NCBI GenBank assembly: GCA_017462445.1
Contig: JAFTRB010000200.1
Coordinates: forward strand, 1-9,290
DNA: 9,290 nucleotides
Reading direction: 5' to 3'
From: Clostridia bacterium
GTDB taxonomy: Bacteria > Bacillota_A > Clostridia > Oscillospirales > CAG-272
The number at the start of each line of letters is the position of its first letter. Position 1 is the stretch's first letter. A program made the translations under genes and the position numbers. Shown in pieces: positions 1-7,882 of this stretch. Under the pieces are notes generated by a model, which did no database searches, had not been told where the DNA came from, and was given only the letters and a program-made list of their open reading frames with translations.

Positions 1-2971
1 CTGGCAGGTAAACACAGTGATATAGCCTTGCTACCGAGTTCTCCGGTGTAGGGTTAAACTTCCAGCATTTATCTCCATCCTCGCAGCCCGGACCTTCCAC
101 ACATGTTACATTGCCAATATACGGATATAAATCGCTATTCAGAAAACTACATGTTCCATAGTAAAACTTGTTAACAGGATTGCCACCTAATACAGCCTGT
201 TCCTTCAAATTATTTTTTACAATGTCCTGTTCTTCGTATTCGCCATAACTTGCACCAAGTATAGTCATGTCATTCACGCAATGTGAATAAACGCTTATAG
301 CTCGGCCTCTGTCGTCAAAGACATATCTCGTCACTAAGTCATCTGAGGTATCATAAATATCATCTGCACCCGAGCTTATAACCTCGGTGTGAAGCGTGCT
401 GTAAAAGAACCCCGTTGTTTGCCCCTCTACGTTAACTGCAGATTGCTTTACCGAGGATACGCGATGGTTGATTGCCGGAGAAAAAAGTCCCCAACTGTAT
501 GTATATTGCTCTTTGTCCAATGCATCCATTACAAAATCAATTTGTCCTGAGTCTGGATAAGATGTTTTATATCGAATATACATTAAGTCAATTGCTTGTA
601 TGTTATCATTATTTTGCCTTCCATCAAGATGAGCATCCCAATCTTCATAATCGATTTCTGCAGAAGAATCCACATACAAATATTGTATTTGTGACAAATA
701 TTTCGTTGCCACTTCTAAAACATTAATGCCATCATCGGTGTATAATAATTTTATTGCTTTCTGTCCGTTTGGCTCAAAGATGTAGGTAAGCTTACCATGC
801 GCGTTATAATAAAAGCCCAATAGCTCTATAACGCTGTTTCCAACAACCGGAATCAAATATATACTAGTTAATTGATTCTCGTTGCTTGGGTTATAAACAA
901 ATCTAATAATATTCCCGCTTATGTCATAAATACTTTTAATTTTCCAGGCTTCACCTTCCTCAGTGGAATTTTGATTAATTTTTGTAAATTCAGATACCTG
1001 CTTACTATCGTCATATATCAAGAGCTTGTTATCTGTCTCATTTTCATAGGTTCTAATTTCCAAAACCTTTTGAAGTCCATCCTCGTCAGCATAATACTTG
1101 CTTTCGTATTCAGTCTGCTCTGCTTCAGTGCTTAATTCCGGTGTGAATTCATAAAAAGCATGCTCTGTGCCGTCTGCATCACAGTAAATATAATAAATCT
1201 TTGTTAAACCTTCACTGTCGACATATGTTTTTTTCACAACCGTCTCCTCAATGTTAAGCTTGAATCCACGAGGAAGAATTGAGCTAGCATATGGTGAATT
1301 AGTCGAAGAGCTGTTTATTTCCGTATCATAGAATGCAGAATTGTAGATTAGTGTGGGAGTGTATTTGAATAATTCAGGCGTGGAGGTTAAGGTGGGGATA
1401 ACAAGTGACAAATCGCCTGTTGCTAGATTAACTCTTCCTGTTGCAACACTACCTATGCTATGAGAAGAATAAGACCAATAGTTTTCAATTCCGGTCTGTA
1501 ATACATATTGAATTTTTAGTTCCGGAGCATTTATACTAGCACTGCCGGATATAGATATAGGACTACCACAGTCGCAATTATATCCTGCAAGCATTATTCC
1601 ATAATTATTATCTCCGGCAATCCAATCGTTAACGGCTTCAGTGATATTTAAGCTCGCTCTGGAATTTGTTCCATTCTTTAAAGTGACCATATCCAACACA
1701 TCGGAATCATATGCTCCTATGTTGGAATTTGTATAGTCATAATAGCAAAACTGCTCATATTCAGCCCAAGATGAGGTCACCTTATACGCTTTAACATTTT
1801 CATCCTGTGATGTATAATTTGAATACCCAAAATCCCAAATTGCCGAAGAAACATAAACACCTTCAGGCAACTCAGGTAACGTACTCATCCAGTAAATTCT
1901 TTCACACTGCGAAAGGGTGTAGTTAGAACTGTTTCTTTTGTATGCTTCGCCATAATCGAGATAAATCCAAGCATCTACTGCGTCAGCCGCTTTTGTTACG
2001 ACCTCTGGATCCGCAACCACGGGAAACGCTCTTTCCTCTGCGTTCATCCATTCGCTATCTACTATAACAGTAAGTGTATACTTGCCGCCATTATTGTGAG
2101 TGAGAAAATATTGTGCTTTATCCGCAGGGGCATACTCGCCGTTTGCATCATATACCACGGGCGCAGGGATAGTGTATTTCAAGGGGTCGGTGACATCTCC
2201 CTTGCCCTCAAATATGGATATATCTCCGTTTGACTCGCGGCGCGCCCACAGGTTGTTAAGCTTCAGCTCAAAGGAATAGGTGTACTCGTTCTTTTTCTCC
2301 TTAACTATGATATTGTCCTTGATATTCATAGAATAGGCTATGTATTCAAGGTCTACTCCGTCAAGGACATTCTCATAAAGAATGGATGCCGAGAGCTTTT
2401 CAAGATTCATCATCTTTTGCAGCTCGGTATCGCTCTCGTTATCCACGCCATTGGTAACTACTCCGGCTACGCCCTTGTTCGCTCCAACAAGCGACATTTC
2501 AAGCTTGGTATTCCCATCGTGGAGAGTGAAAAGCGATGCGCTTCCGTTTATCTTCTTTGAGAATTTTATTCTTGCATTTGGGTTAGAGAATGCTGTACCG
2601 TTTGAATAGAGCGAGTTGTCTATATCCACAAGCTCGCCATCCGCATTCTCATAATGCACGGGGTAGCCATATTGACTTGCAACATAGCTTCCATCCTCAA
2701 GATGGAAATGCTTTACGCTTTCCTCGCGCAGCTCCTCTACCTCAAAGAGCGCCTTTTCATAAGTTAAGGAAGAAGGATCATTTTCCGCGTCTGATACAGG
2801 CTCTTGTTTTTCTGTACCAATAGACGAGAAAGCCTCGGCTATCTCGCCATAGACTACACTCGGGATAACATAAAAAAGCATAACAAGGGACAGGAGCAGG
2901 GACAAGATTCTTGTCCATACTCTGTTACGGGTGAAAAATGCTAACAGGCTTCTTTTGTCTTTCATAATCAT
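1..2971 (-). CDS. Giant secreted DNRLRE/RHS-repeat-type protein (partial, C-terminus beyond the window)
   Basis: One uninterrupted frame runs from ATG 2971 off the left edge, giving at least 990 residues. Residues 1-21 are basic and 22-41 hydrophobic (ILSLLLSLVMLFYVIPSVV), then YGEIAEA: a Sec signal peptide, cleavage probably after about residue 42. Residues ~60-325 form a beta-rich N-terminal region ending in FPVVADPEV, as in secreted RHS proteins of Clostridia. Residues ~334-460 (DAWIYLDYG to GIMLAGYN) read as a DNRLRE domain. Residues ~500-525 hold VATGRVNLATGDLSLVIP, the usual entry to an RHS region; later YD-like pieces include YDISGNIIRFVYN and FYYNAHGKLTYIFEPNG. Five cysteines (941, 957, 963, 969, 986) cluster near the visible end. 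ATG 2965 (MKDKRS) is an alternative start; both have only a weak purine-rich AAAGAAAG ribosome site. The role is likely a wall or surface protein, or a polymorphic toxin if a toxin tip follows. Family assignment is confident; function is not. Confidence 0.82.
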   Translation of the reverse strand, partial: MIMKDKRSLLAFFTRNRVWTRILSLLLSLVMLFYVIPSVVYGEIAEAFSSIGTEKQEPVSDAENDPSSLTYEKALFEVEELREESVKHFHLEDGSYVASQYGYPVHYENADGELVDIDNSLYSNGTAFSNPNARIKFSKKINGSASLFTLHDGNTKLEMSLVGANKGVAGVVTNGVDNESDTELQKMMNLEKLSASILYENVLDGVDLEYIAYSMNIKDNIIVKEKKNEYTYSFELKLNNLWARRESNGDISIFEGKGDVTDPLKYTIPAPVVYDANGEYAPADKAQYFLTHNNGGKYTLTVIVDSEWMNAEERAFPVVADPEVVTKAADAVDAWIYLDYGEAYKRNSSNYTLSQCERIYWMSTLPELPEGVYVSSAIWDFGYSNYTSQDENVKAYKVTSSWAEYEQFCYYDYTNSNIGAYDSDVLDMVTLKNGTNSRASLNITEAVNDWIAGDNNYGIMLAGYNCDCGSPISISGSASINAPELKIQYVLQTGIENYWSYSSHSIGSVATGRVNLATGDLSLVIPTLTSTPELFKYTPTLIYNSAFYDTEINSSSTNSPYASSILPRGFKLNIEETVVKKTYVDSEGLTKIYYIYCDADGTEHAFYEFTPELSTEAEQTEYESKYYADEDGLQKVLEIRTYENETDNKLLIYDDSKQVSEFTKINQNSTEEGEAWKIKSIYDISGNIIRFVYNPSNENQLTSIYLIPVVGNSVIELLGFYYNAHGKLTYIFEPNGQKAIKLLYTDDGINVLEVATKYLSQIQYLYVDSSAEIDYEDWDAHLDGRQNNDNIQAIDLMYIRYKTSYPDSGQIDFVMDALDKEQYTYSWGLFSPAINHRVSSVKQSAVNVEGQTTGFFYSTLHTEVISSGADDIYDTSDDLVTRYVFDDRGRAISVYSHCVNDMTILGASYGEYEEQDIVKNNLKEQAVLGGNPVNKFYYGTCSFLNSDLYPYIGNVTCVEGPGCEDGDKCWKFNPTPENSVARLYHCVYLP

Positions 2972-3033
2972 TTTTTCTTTCTTTGTTTTTGTTATTTGAT
3001 TACTATGAACGGGCTGATTTTTTGCCCAATTGA

Positions 3034-3063
3034 ATTATATCATAGGTAAAACATATAGTTCAA
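3034..3063 (-). promoter_or_regulatory. Sigma-A-type promoter of the RHS/DNRLRE gene
   Basis: Read on the minus strand, the -35 box is TTGAAC (3058-3063) and the -10 box is a perfect TATAAT (3034-3039), with an 18 bp spacer. Transcription would start near 3027, leaving a leader of about 55 bases. A small inverted repeat, GGGC/GCCC (3011-3014 and 3024-3027), lies at the predicted start site; it may be a weak leader hairpin or chance. Confidence 0.68.
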
Positions 3064-3212
3064 GGTTGTTTATAAAAGATTTGGTAAATTCTCCCTTTTG
3101 AATAAGAAAAAAAGGAGCGCGTTGTATATATTGCACACTTATTAAGGCTATAAAACCACGAATTATATTGAAAAGATATAATCGTCTATAAATACGGACA
3201 TTTACAAAAACA
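3064..3212. other. AT-rich intergenic stretch without a gene
   Basis: This lies between the asnS terminator and the promoter of the RHS-type gene, within a 338-base gene-free gap (2972-3309). No open frame with a ribosome site is visible on either strand. The only structure seen is an imperfect inverted repeat, CTCCCTTTT (3091-3099) against AAAAGGAG (3110-3117) with one bulged C, upstream of the -35 box. It is short, AT-rich and could be chance. Confidence 0.4.
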
Positions 3213-3255
3213 AAAACAGGCTGTCCTGATGCAATGCACTCGGGCAGCCTGTTTT
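3213..3255 (-). terminator. Rho-independent terminator of asnS
   Basis: Arms 3213-3226 and 3242-3255 (AAAACAGGCTGTCC / GGGCAGCCTGTTTT) form a 14 bp stem with one G-T wobble and a 15-base loop. On the minus strand the stem runs into TTTTTGTTTTTG, a good U-tract, 55 bases past the asnS stop codon. The plus-strand side also has a TTTT run, so it could work both ways, but no plus-strand gene reads into it. Confidence 0.85.
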
Positions 3256-3309
3256 ATTAGGCATGAAAGGTTAGGAGCTTTGTCCAAACTACCACCTTTT
3301 GTAGATTGA

Positions 3310-4704
3310 TTAATACTCTGCGTTGCCTACGGTACGGGGGTAAGGAAGGACATCGCGGATGTTGGAGACGCCGGTGAGGTACATTATGATACGCTCAAAG
3401 CCGAGGCCGTAGCCTGCGTGCTTGGTGCCACCGTACTTGCGGAGGTGGATGTACCACCAGTAGTCCTCCTCCTTCAGGCCAAGCTCCGCCATTCTTGCGG
3501 TGAGTATATCAATTCTCTCCTCACGCTGGGAGCCACCGATAATTTCGCCGACACCGGGAACAAGGAGGTCCATTGCGGCAACGGTCTTGCCATCGTCGTT
3601 AAGGCGCATATAGAATGCCTTGATATCCTTGGGGTAGTCGACAAGGAATATGGGCTTCTTGTAAACCTGCTCGGTGAGATATCTTTCGTGCTCGGTCTGG
3701 AGGTCTACGCCCCAATATACGGGATACTTGAAGTCCGCCTTGGACTTAAGAAGGACCTCAATAGCCTCGGTGTAAGTAACCTTTGCATAGTCGGCATTGC
3801 GCAGAGTTGTAAGGCGCTCGAGGAGTCCCTTGTCAACAAACTGGTTAAAGAAGGCAAGCTCTGCCGCGCAGTTGTCCATAACATGGTTGATGATATACTT
3901 GATCATATCCCAAGCGAGGCAGATGTTATCATCGAGGTCGGCAAAGGCGATCTCCGGCTCGATCATCCAGAACTCAGCCGCATGACGGGCGGTGTTGGAA
4001 TTCTCCGCGCGGAACGTGGGGCCGAAGGTATATATGGTGCCAAATGCCATCGCATAGGTCTCGCCAGTGAGCTGACCGGAAACGGTGAGGTTGGTGCTTT
4101 TGCCAAAGAAGTCCTGGGAGAAGTCGACCTTGCCATCCTCGGTACGGGGAAGGTTATCAAGGTCAAGGGTGGTTACGCGGAACATCTCGCCCGCGCCCTC
4201 GCAGTCAGAGCCGGTAACTATGGGAGTGTGTACATATACAAAGCCGCGCTCGTGGAAGAAGGAGTGTATTGCATAGGCAACCTCGCTACGCACTCTGAAC
4301 ACCGCGGAGAAGAGATTGGTACGGGGGCGAAGGTATGCCTGCTCGCGGAGGAACTCCACGGTATGACGCTTGGGCTGGAGGGGGTAGTCGGGAGTAGATG
4401 TTCCCTCAACCTCTATCTTCTCCGCCTTAAGCTCCATAGGCTGCTTTGCGCCGGGGGTAAGCACAATTCTACCGGTAACAACCAGGGATGCGCCAACATT
4501 CTGCCCTGCGATCTCGTCATAATTATCTATCTTTTCTCTTTCAAAAACGACCTGGATGCTCTTAAAATAGGAGCCGTCATTCAGGTCAATAAAGCCAAAC
4601 GCCTTGGAGTCGCGAAGGTTTCTGACCCAGCCGCCAATAGTAACCTGTCTGCCATCGTAAGCAGCCATATCGGCATAAATTTCTCTAAGAAGATCTCTTT
4701 TCAT
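3310..4704 (-). CDS. asnS: Asparagine--tRNA ligase (AsnRS)
   Basis: This cytoplasmic class IIb aminoacyl-tRNA synthetase charges tRNA-Asn with asparagine using ATP. The protein is 464 residues, about normal for bacterial AsnRS (roughly 430-465). Residues ~20-105 are the N-terminal OB-fold anticodon-binding domain ([21 protein letters not shown]). The catalytic core shows motif 1 around 150-175 ([20 protein letters not shown]), the amino-acid-pocket stretch [10 protein letters not shown] (206-215), motif 2 at 228-250 ([20 protein letters not shown]) and motif 3 at 433-448 ([16 protein letters not shown]). The C-terminus [11 protein letters not shown] closely matches the family ending. Asn-type pocket signatures favour AsnRS over AspRS. 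The start is supported by GAGG (4710-4713) five bases upstream. It is monocistronic, with its own promoter (4774-4802) and terminator (3213-3255). The leader of about 60 bases is too short for a T-box. Confidence 0.97.
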   Translation of the reverse strand: MKRDLLREIYADMAAYDGRQVTIGGWVRNLRDSKAFGFIDLNDGSYFKSIQVVFEREKIDNYDEIAGQNVGASLVVTGRIVLTPGAKQPMELKAEKIEVEGTSTPDYPLQPKRHTVEFLREQAYLRPRTNLFSAVFRVRSEVAYAIHSFFHERGFVYVHTPIVTGSDCEGAGEMFRVTTLDLDNLPRTEDGKVDFSQDFFGKSTNLTVSGQLTGETYAMAFGTIYTFGPTFRAENSNTARHAAEFWMIEPEIAFADLDDNICLAWDMIKYIINHVMDNCAAELAFFNQFVDKGLLERLTTLRNADYAKVTYTEAIEVLLKSKADFKYPVYWGVDLQTEHERYLTEQVYKKPIFLVDYPKDIKAFYMRLNDDGKTVAAMDLLVPGVGEIIGGSQREERIDILTARMAELGLKEEDYWWYIHLRKYGGTKHAGYGLGFERIIMYLTGVSNIRDVLPYPRTVGNAEY

Positions 4705-4773
4705 ATTTACCTCGTTCCTTGATATTATTTCCTGAGAGTGGTCTATTCAGTCACTTTTTCGTTAATAATTAAG

Positions 4774-4802
4774 ATTATAGCATAATAATGGCATTATTTC
4801 AA
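4774..4802 (-). promoter_or_regulatory. Sigma-A promoter of asnS
   Basis: On the minus strand, TTGAAA (4797-4802) and TATAAT (4774-4779) are separated by exactly 17 bp. The expected start site is near 4767, giving a leader of about 60 bases before ATG 4704. The promoter is divergent from the one at 4850-4878. Confidence 0.8.
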
Positions 4803-4816
4803 TATTTTTTTGCTTT

Positions 4817-4835
4817 TTTTCTCGCGATGAGAAAA
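4817..4835. promoter_or_regulatory. Inverted repeat midway between divergent promoters (possible operator)
   Basis: TTTTCTC (4817-4823), a 5-base centre GCGAT and GAGAAAA (4829-4835) form a perfect 7+7 inverted repeat. It lies 14 bases from the asnS -35 box and 14 bases from the -35 box of the plus-strand operon, so it is centred between them. It could be an operator for a dimeric regulator. The arms are mostly T and A, so chance is a real alternative, and no regulator gene is in the window. Confidence 0.4.
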
Positions 4836-4849
4836 TAATTTATATTATC

Positions 4850-4878
4850 TTGACAAAGAGTGGCTTTCGGGGTACAAT
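4850..4878 (+). promoter_or_regulatory. Sigma-A promoter of the membrane protein/M20 operon
   Basis: A consensus -35 TTGACA (4850-4855), 17 bp spacer and -10 TACAAT (4873-4878). The predicted start is near 4885, giving a leader of only about 20 bases with AGGAGG (4896-4901) just ahead of ATG 4906. The leader has no room for a riboswitch or attenuator, so any control would act on the DNA. Confidence 0.85.
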
Positions 4879-4905
4879 AAGACATCACAAAATCTAGGAG
4901 GACCT

Positions 4906-5709
4906 ATGGAATTCAGTGTAAATCATCCGATTCTGTTTGTGCTGGTTGGCATCATAATTGCCGCGGTGCTTGCGCAATCGGTCTACTTCCTCATCAAATC
5001 CTACAAGCGCGCTAAGGAGCTGGGTATGGATATGAAGAAGATCAAGAAGACAATAATTACGGCGGGCCTATTCACAATCGCTCCCGCGGTGTCGATCGTT
5101 ATTACCATACTCGCCCTGTCAAACTCCTTGGGAATAGCGCTTCCCTGGCTCAGGCTATCGGTTGTCGGCTCGCTGTCCTATGAGGCTATTGCCGCGGCAA
5201 ATGCCGCATCCGGAATGGGAACGACCCTCGCCGAGCTTGCAAAAGGAATGAGCGCATCGCAATATGTCACCATCATCATCGTTATGACCGTTTCGATAAT
5301 GGTTGGAATCTGGCTTGTTCCTGTGGTTGGAAAAAAGATGCAGCGCGGACTTGTCAGTTTCGAGAAAAAGGACAAGAAGTGGTCCGACATTCTGCAGAAC
5401 TCGCTCTTTATCGGTATGATTTCAGCATTTGTGGGCTATGTATTTGACGATGTCGGCAGGCTTTGGCTATCCGAGGACGGTGTATTTATCATAAAAGAAA
5501 AGGTTGACGGAGTTGTAAACGAGATTGCGGTTTCATCGACCTCGGGACTTGTGCCTGTATGCGTTATGGCGGTAAGTATGCTGACTATGCTTGTATGCGG
5601 ACTGTTAATGAAAAAGCTGGGCTGGAAATGGCTGAACGACTACGCTCTGCCCCGGTGGATGGTAGTGGGTATGCTGTCGGCTATTCCCTTTACGGCCTGG
5701 CTGGGTTAA
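4906..5709 (+). CDS. DUF5058-like polytopic membrane protein, first gene of a transporter-like operon
   Basis: A 267-residue integral membrane protein. Hydrophobic segments lie at about 9-30, 50-72, 120-141, 162-183, 212-235 and 250-265, so six helices are likely. The basic loops 31-49 (KSYKRAKELGMDMKKIKK) and 143-160 (KKMQRGLVSFEKKDKKW) should be cytoplasmic, placing both termini outside. The stretch 79-105 (LPWLRLSVVGSLSYEAIAAA, then SGMG) between helices 2 and 3 is rich in small residues and could be a re-entrant or substrate region. Overall pattern and the opening MEFSVNHPILFVL resemble the DUF5058 family as I recall it, a family without assigned function. AGGAGG sits four bases before the ATG. 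The stop codon overlaps the ribosome site of the next gene, which indicates cotranslation. A role as one half of a two-subunit transporter is inference from the partner gene and the downstream hydrolase. Confidence 0.72.
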   Translation: MEFSVNHPILFVLVGIIIAAVLAQSVYFLIKSYKRAKELGMDMKKIKKTIITAGLFTIAPAVSIVITILALSNSLGIALPWLRLSVVGSLSYEAIAAANAASGMGTTLAELAKGMSASQYVTIIIVMTVSIMVGIWLVPVVGKKMQRGLVSFEKKDKKWSDILQNSLFIGMISAFVGYVFDDVGRLWLSEDGVFIIKEKVDGVVNEIAVSSTSGLVPVCVMAVSMLTMLVCGLLMKKLGWKWLNDYALPRWMVVGMLSAIPFTAWLG

Positions 5710-5719
5710 GGAGGTTAAT

Positions 5720-6424
5720 ATGGATAACGAAAAGACCGTTGCCGTGACCGAAGAGTCCGGATTAAACTCGAAATATATGGATTCCGTACACAGAGACGGA
5801 ACAATATGGAACATCACGATGATGATAATCCTGCTTGCCTTCCCAGTTGTCATCGCGCTCGTTTTCCAGGCTATGCCCGACTGGGCAGGCGTGGGCAAGG
5901 GCTTGCTTGCAACAGCGCCCATGTACTGGGCTGTTGGAATTGTTGAGGTTATCACATTTATCCCTATGCTTGGCGCAGGCGGCTCATATCTTTCCTTTGT
6001 AACCGGAAACATCTCTAATCTTAAGCTCCCCTGCGCGCTGAATGCCTTGGAAAACGCCAATGTCAAGGCGCAAAGCGAGGAGGGAGAGGTTGTCTCCACC
6101 ATAGCAATTGCAATGTCCAGCATTGTTACTACTGTTATCATAATAATTGGCGTAATTCTCATTATTCCGCTTTCAAATCTTATTAACAGCTACCCCGGCT
6201 TCCAGCCCGCCTTCGACCAGCTTCTGCCTGCGCTCTTCGGCGCGTTGGGCGTGGTATTCATCTCCAAGAACTGGAAGATTGCAATAGCGCCAATTACTCT
6301 TATGCTAATTCTCTTTATTTTCGTCCCCGCCATCGATACAACAACCGTTGGCATTATGGTCCCTGTTGGAGTTCTCTTCACAATTGCTGTGTCCTGGATA
6401 CTGTACAAGAAGAAGGTGCTTTGA
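5720..6424 (+). CDS. Polytopic membrane protein, probable partner of the DUF5058-like protein
   Basis: A 234-residue membrane protein of a family I cannot name. A soluble acidic N-terminus (1-28) is followed by hydrophobic segments at about 29-50, 64-84, 124-150, 167-181, 186-203 and 208-229, ending in the basic tail YKKKVL. Between helices 2 and 3 lies a striking segment, GAGGSYLSFVTGNISNLKLP (85-104), followed by CALNALENANVKAQSEEGEV. Glycine-rich GxGG and TGN turns of this kind often form ion or substrate sites in secondary transporters, so this is the best candidate functional motif. Translation starts from AAGGAGG (5708-5714), which overlaps the previous stop codon, and the next gene begins three bases after this stop. 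Such spacing suggests the proteins are made in fixed ratio, probably as a complex. It is not a recognised ABC or MFS protein: no ATPase or 12-helix pattern is present. Confidence 0.75.
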   Translation: MDNEKTVAVTEESGLNSKYMDSVHRDGTIWNITMMIILLAFPVVIALVFQAMPDWAGVGKGLLATAPMYWAVGIVEVITFIPMLGAGGSYLSFVTGNISNLKLPCALNALENANVKAQSEEGEVVSTIAIAMSSIVTTVIIIIGVILIIPLSNLINSYPGFQPAFDQLLPALFGALGVVFISKNWKIAIAPITLMLILFIFVPAIDTTTVGIMVPVGVLFTIAVSWILYKKKVL

Positions 6425-6427
6425 TAA

Positions 6428-7876
6428 ATGGAAATAGTTATTTACATTTTAATCGGACTTGGCCTGTTGCTGGTGGCGCTATCAGCGGTCATTCTTGCAA
6501 GAACCCTCGCCTTCAAGCCAAAGCCCGGCTATGCAGCGGACACCGAGGCGGTTGACTTCGACAGAGAACGAGCGCTTGAAAGCCTGCGAGAGCTGATCAA
6601 GTGCCGTACCGTGTCAAATTATGATAAAAATCTTGAAGAAAACGAGGAGTTCGAGAGGCTGATTGCTCTGCTCCCCGCGCTTTATCCGAATGTCTTTCGT
6701 GCCTGTGAATTTACCGAGATGGAGGACCGCGCTCTGCTCTTCAAATGGAAGGGCAAGGCGCACGATGCGCCTTCGGTTTTAATGGCACACTACGATGTCG
6801 TTCCTGTTAACGAGAGCGACTGGGAGAAGCCGCCCTTTGATGCTGTTTTGGAGGACGGTGTCCTTTGGGGAAGAGGCACACTGGATACGAAGGTTACATT
6901 CAATGGCGTGCTATTCGCTGCCGACCATTTAATTTCCAAGGGCTTTGTTCCCGAGCAGGATGTATATTTCGCCTTCTCCGGCGGGGAGGAGGTCAACGGA
7001 AATGGCGCCGTCAGGATTGTTGACTACTTCGAGGAAAACGGTATTACACCCGCGCTTGTGCTTGATGAGGGGGGCGCTGTTGTAGAAAATGTGTTCCCGG
7101 GAGTAAAGGCGCCCTGCGGTCTTATAGGCATTGCGGAAAAGGGGCTTTTGGACCTGGAATACAGAATAAAATCCAACGGAGGTCATGCATCTGCGCCAAA
7201 GCCGCACACACCCGTAGGTCTTTTGTCAAGGGCGTGCTGCAAGGTCGAGGACAACCCATTCAAGAGCCATATGACCAAGCCTGTCAGGGAGATGTTCGAC
7301 ACGCTTGGCAGGCACTCGTCCTTTATCTATCGAATGATTTTTGCAAACCTCTGGTGCTTTGGCGGTATTCTCGATATGATATGCAAAACCGGCGGCGGCG
7401 AGCTTAATGCGCTTATGCGTACCACGGTTGCTTTCACACAGATGAAGGGGAGCGCAACATCAAATGTCATTCCGCCCGAGGCAAGCATGGTATCAAATAT
7501 GCGTCTTAACCCCTGCGATACAGTGGAAAGCGCAATGGAATATATCGAGGGCGTTATAAAGAATCCGGATATTAAGCTTACCGCATTGAGAGGCACGAAC
7601 CCCAGCAGAATATCTGTCACCGATTGCGAGGCTTATGACAAGGTGGCAAGGGCCATTGTATCCACCTGGGAGGGAACGATCGTTTCCCCTTATCTTATGG
7701 TTCAATGCTCGGACAGCAGACACTGGGGCAGAATTTCTGACAGAGTCTACCGCTTCTCGGCAATGGATCTCACCACAGAGGAAAGACGAACTATCCACGG
7801 AAACAATGAGAGAATTCGTGTAGATTGCCTCGAGAGAGCAACCGAATTCTATATCAGGCTTATTAAGCAATTGTAA
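6428..7876 (+). CDS. Membrane-anchored M20 family metallohydrolase, carboxypeptidase S/PM20D1-like
   Basis: A 482-residue zinc-dependent amidohydrolase of the M20 family, which cleaves C-terminal residues from peptides or N-acyl amino acids. Residues 3-24 form one transmembrane helix. Expected two-metal-site residues are present: H121 and D123 in AHYDVVP, D153 in GRGTLDTK, E187/E188 in SGGEEVNG, D213 in LDEGG and H457 in HGNNERI. A dimerisation/lid domain (~237-345) carries H253 in GGHASAP. Motifs such as HYDVVP, WEKPPF, GRGTLD, NVIPPEA and the C-terminal HGNNE match the vertebrate PM20D1/yeast carboxypeptidase S branch better than short DapE- or PepT-type enzymes. The catalytic set looks intact. 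Positive charges follow the helix (R25, K30, K32) and none precede it, favouring a cytoplasmic catalytic domain. The ATG is three bases after the previous stop, with AAGGTG about nine bases upstream. Family is secure; substrate is unknown. Confidence 0.9.
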   Translation: MEIVIYILIGLGLLLVALSAVILARTLAFKPKPGYAADTEAVDFDRERALESLRELIKCRTVSNYDKNLEENEEFERLIALLPALYPNVFRACEFTEMEDRALLFKWKGKAHDAPSVLMAHYDVVPVNESDWEKPPFDAVLEDGVLWGRGTLDTKVTFNGVLFAADHLISKGFVPEQDVYFAFSGGEEVNGNGAVRIVDYFEENGITPALVLDEGGAVVENVFPGVKAPCGLIGIAEKGLLDLEYRIKSNGGHASAPKPHTPVGLLSRACCKVEDNPFKSHMTKPVREMFDTLGRHSSFIYRMIFANLWCFGGILDMICKTGGGELNALMRTTVAFTQMKGSATSNVIPPEASMVSNMRLNPCDTVESAMEYIEGVIKNPDIKLTALRGTNPSRISVTDCEAYDKVARAIVSTWEGTIVSPYLMVQCSDSRHWGRISDRVYRFSAMDLTTEERRTIHGNNERIRVDCLERATEFYIRLIKQL

Positions 7877-7882
7877 TTTCAG

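Noticed and set aside
472..1135. Plus-strand small frames inside the RHS-type gene
   Set aside because: The minus strand here is one continuous, family-like frame; these frames have no ribosome site and are shadows.
3418..4722. A 434-codon open frame on the plus strand opposite asnS
   Set aside because: It lies antisense to a certain asnS, has no family-like sequence and overlaps the asnS start. Long antisense frames commonly arise from codon bias of a moderately GC-rich gene.
4705..4767. Possible T-box or other tRNA-sensing leader ahead of asnS
   Set aside because: The leader is only about 60 bases, lacks a T-box sequence and has no terminator hairpin before the start codon.
5605..6162. 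A 185-codon minus-strand frame across the two membrane genes
   Set aside because: It spans the junction of two well-supported membrane genes on the other strand, with no promoter or ribosome site of its own, and looks like low-complexity shadow sequence.
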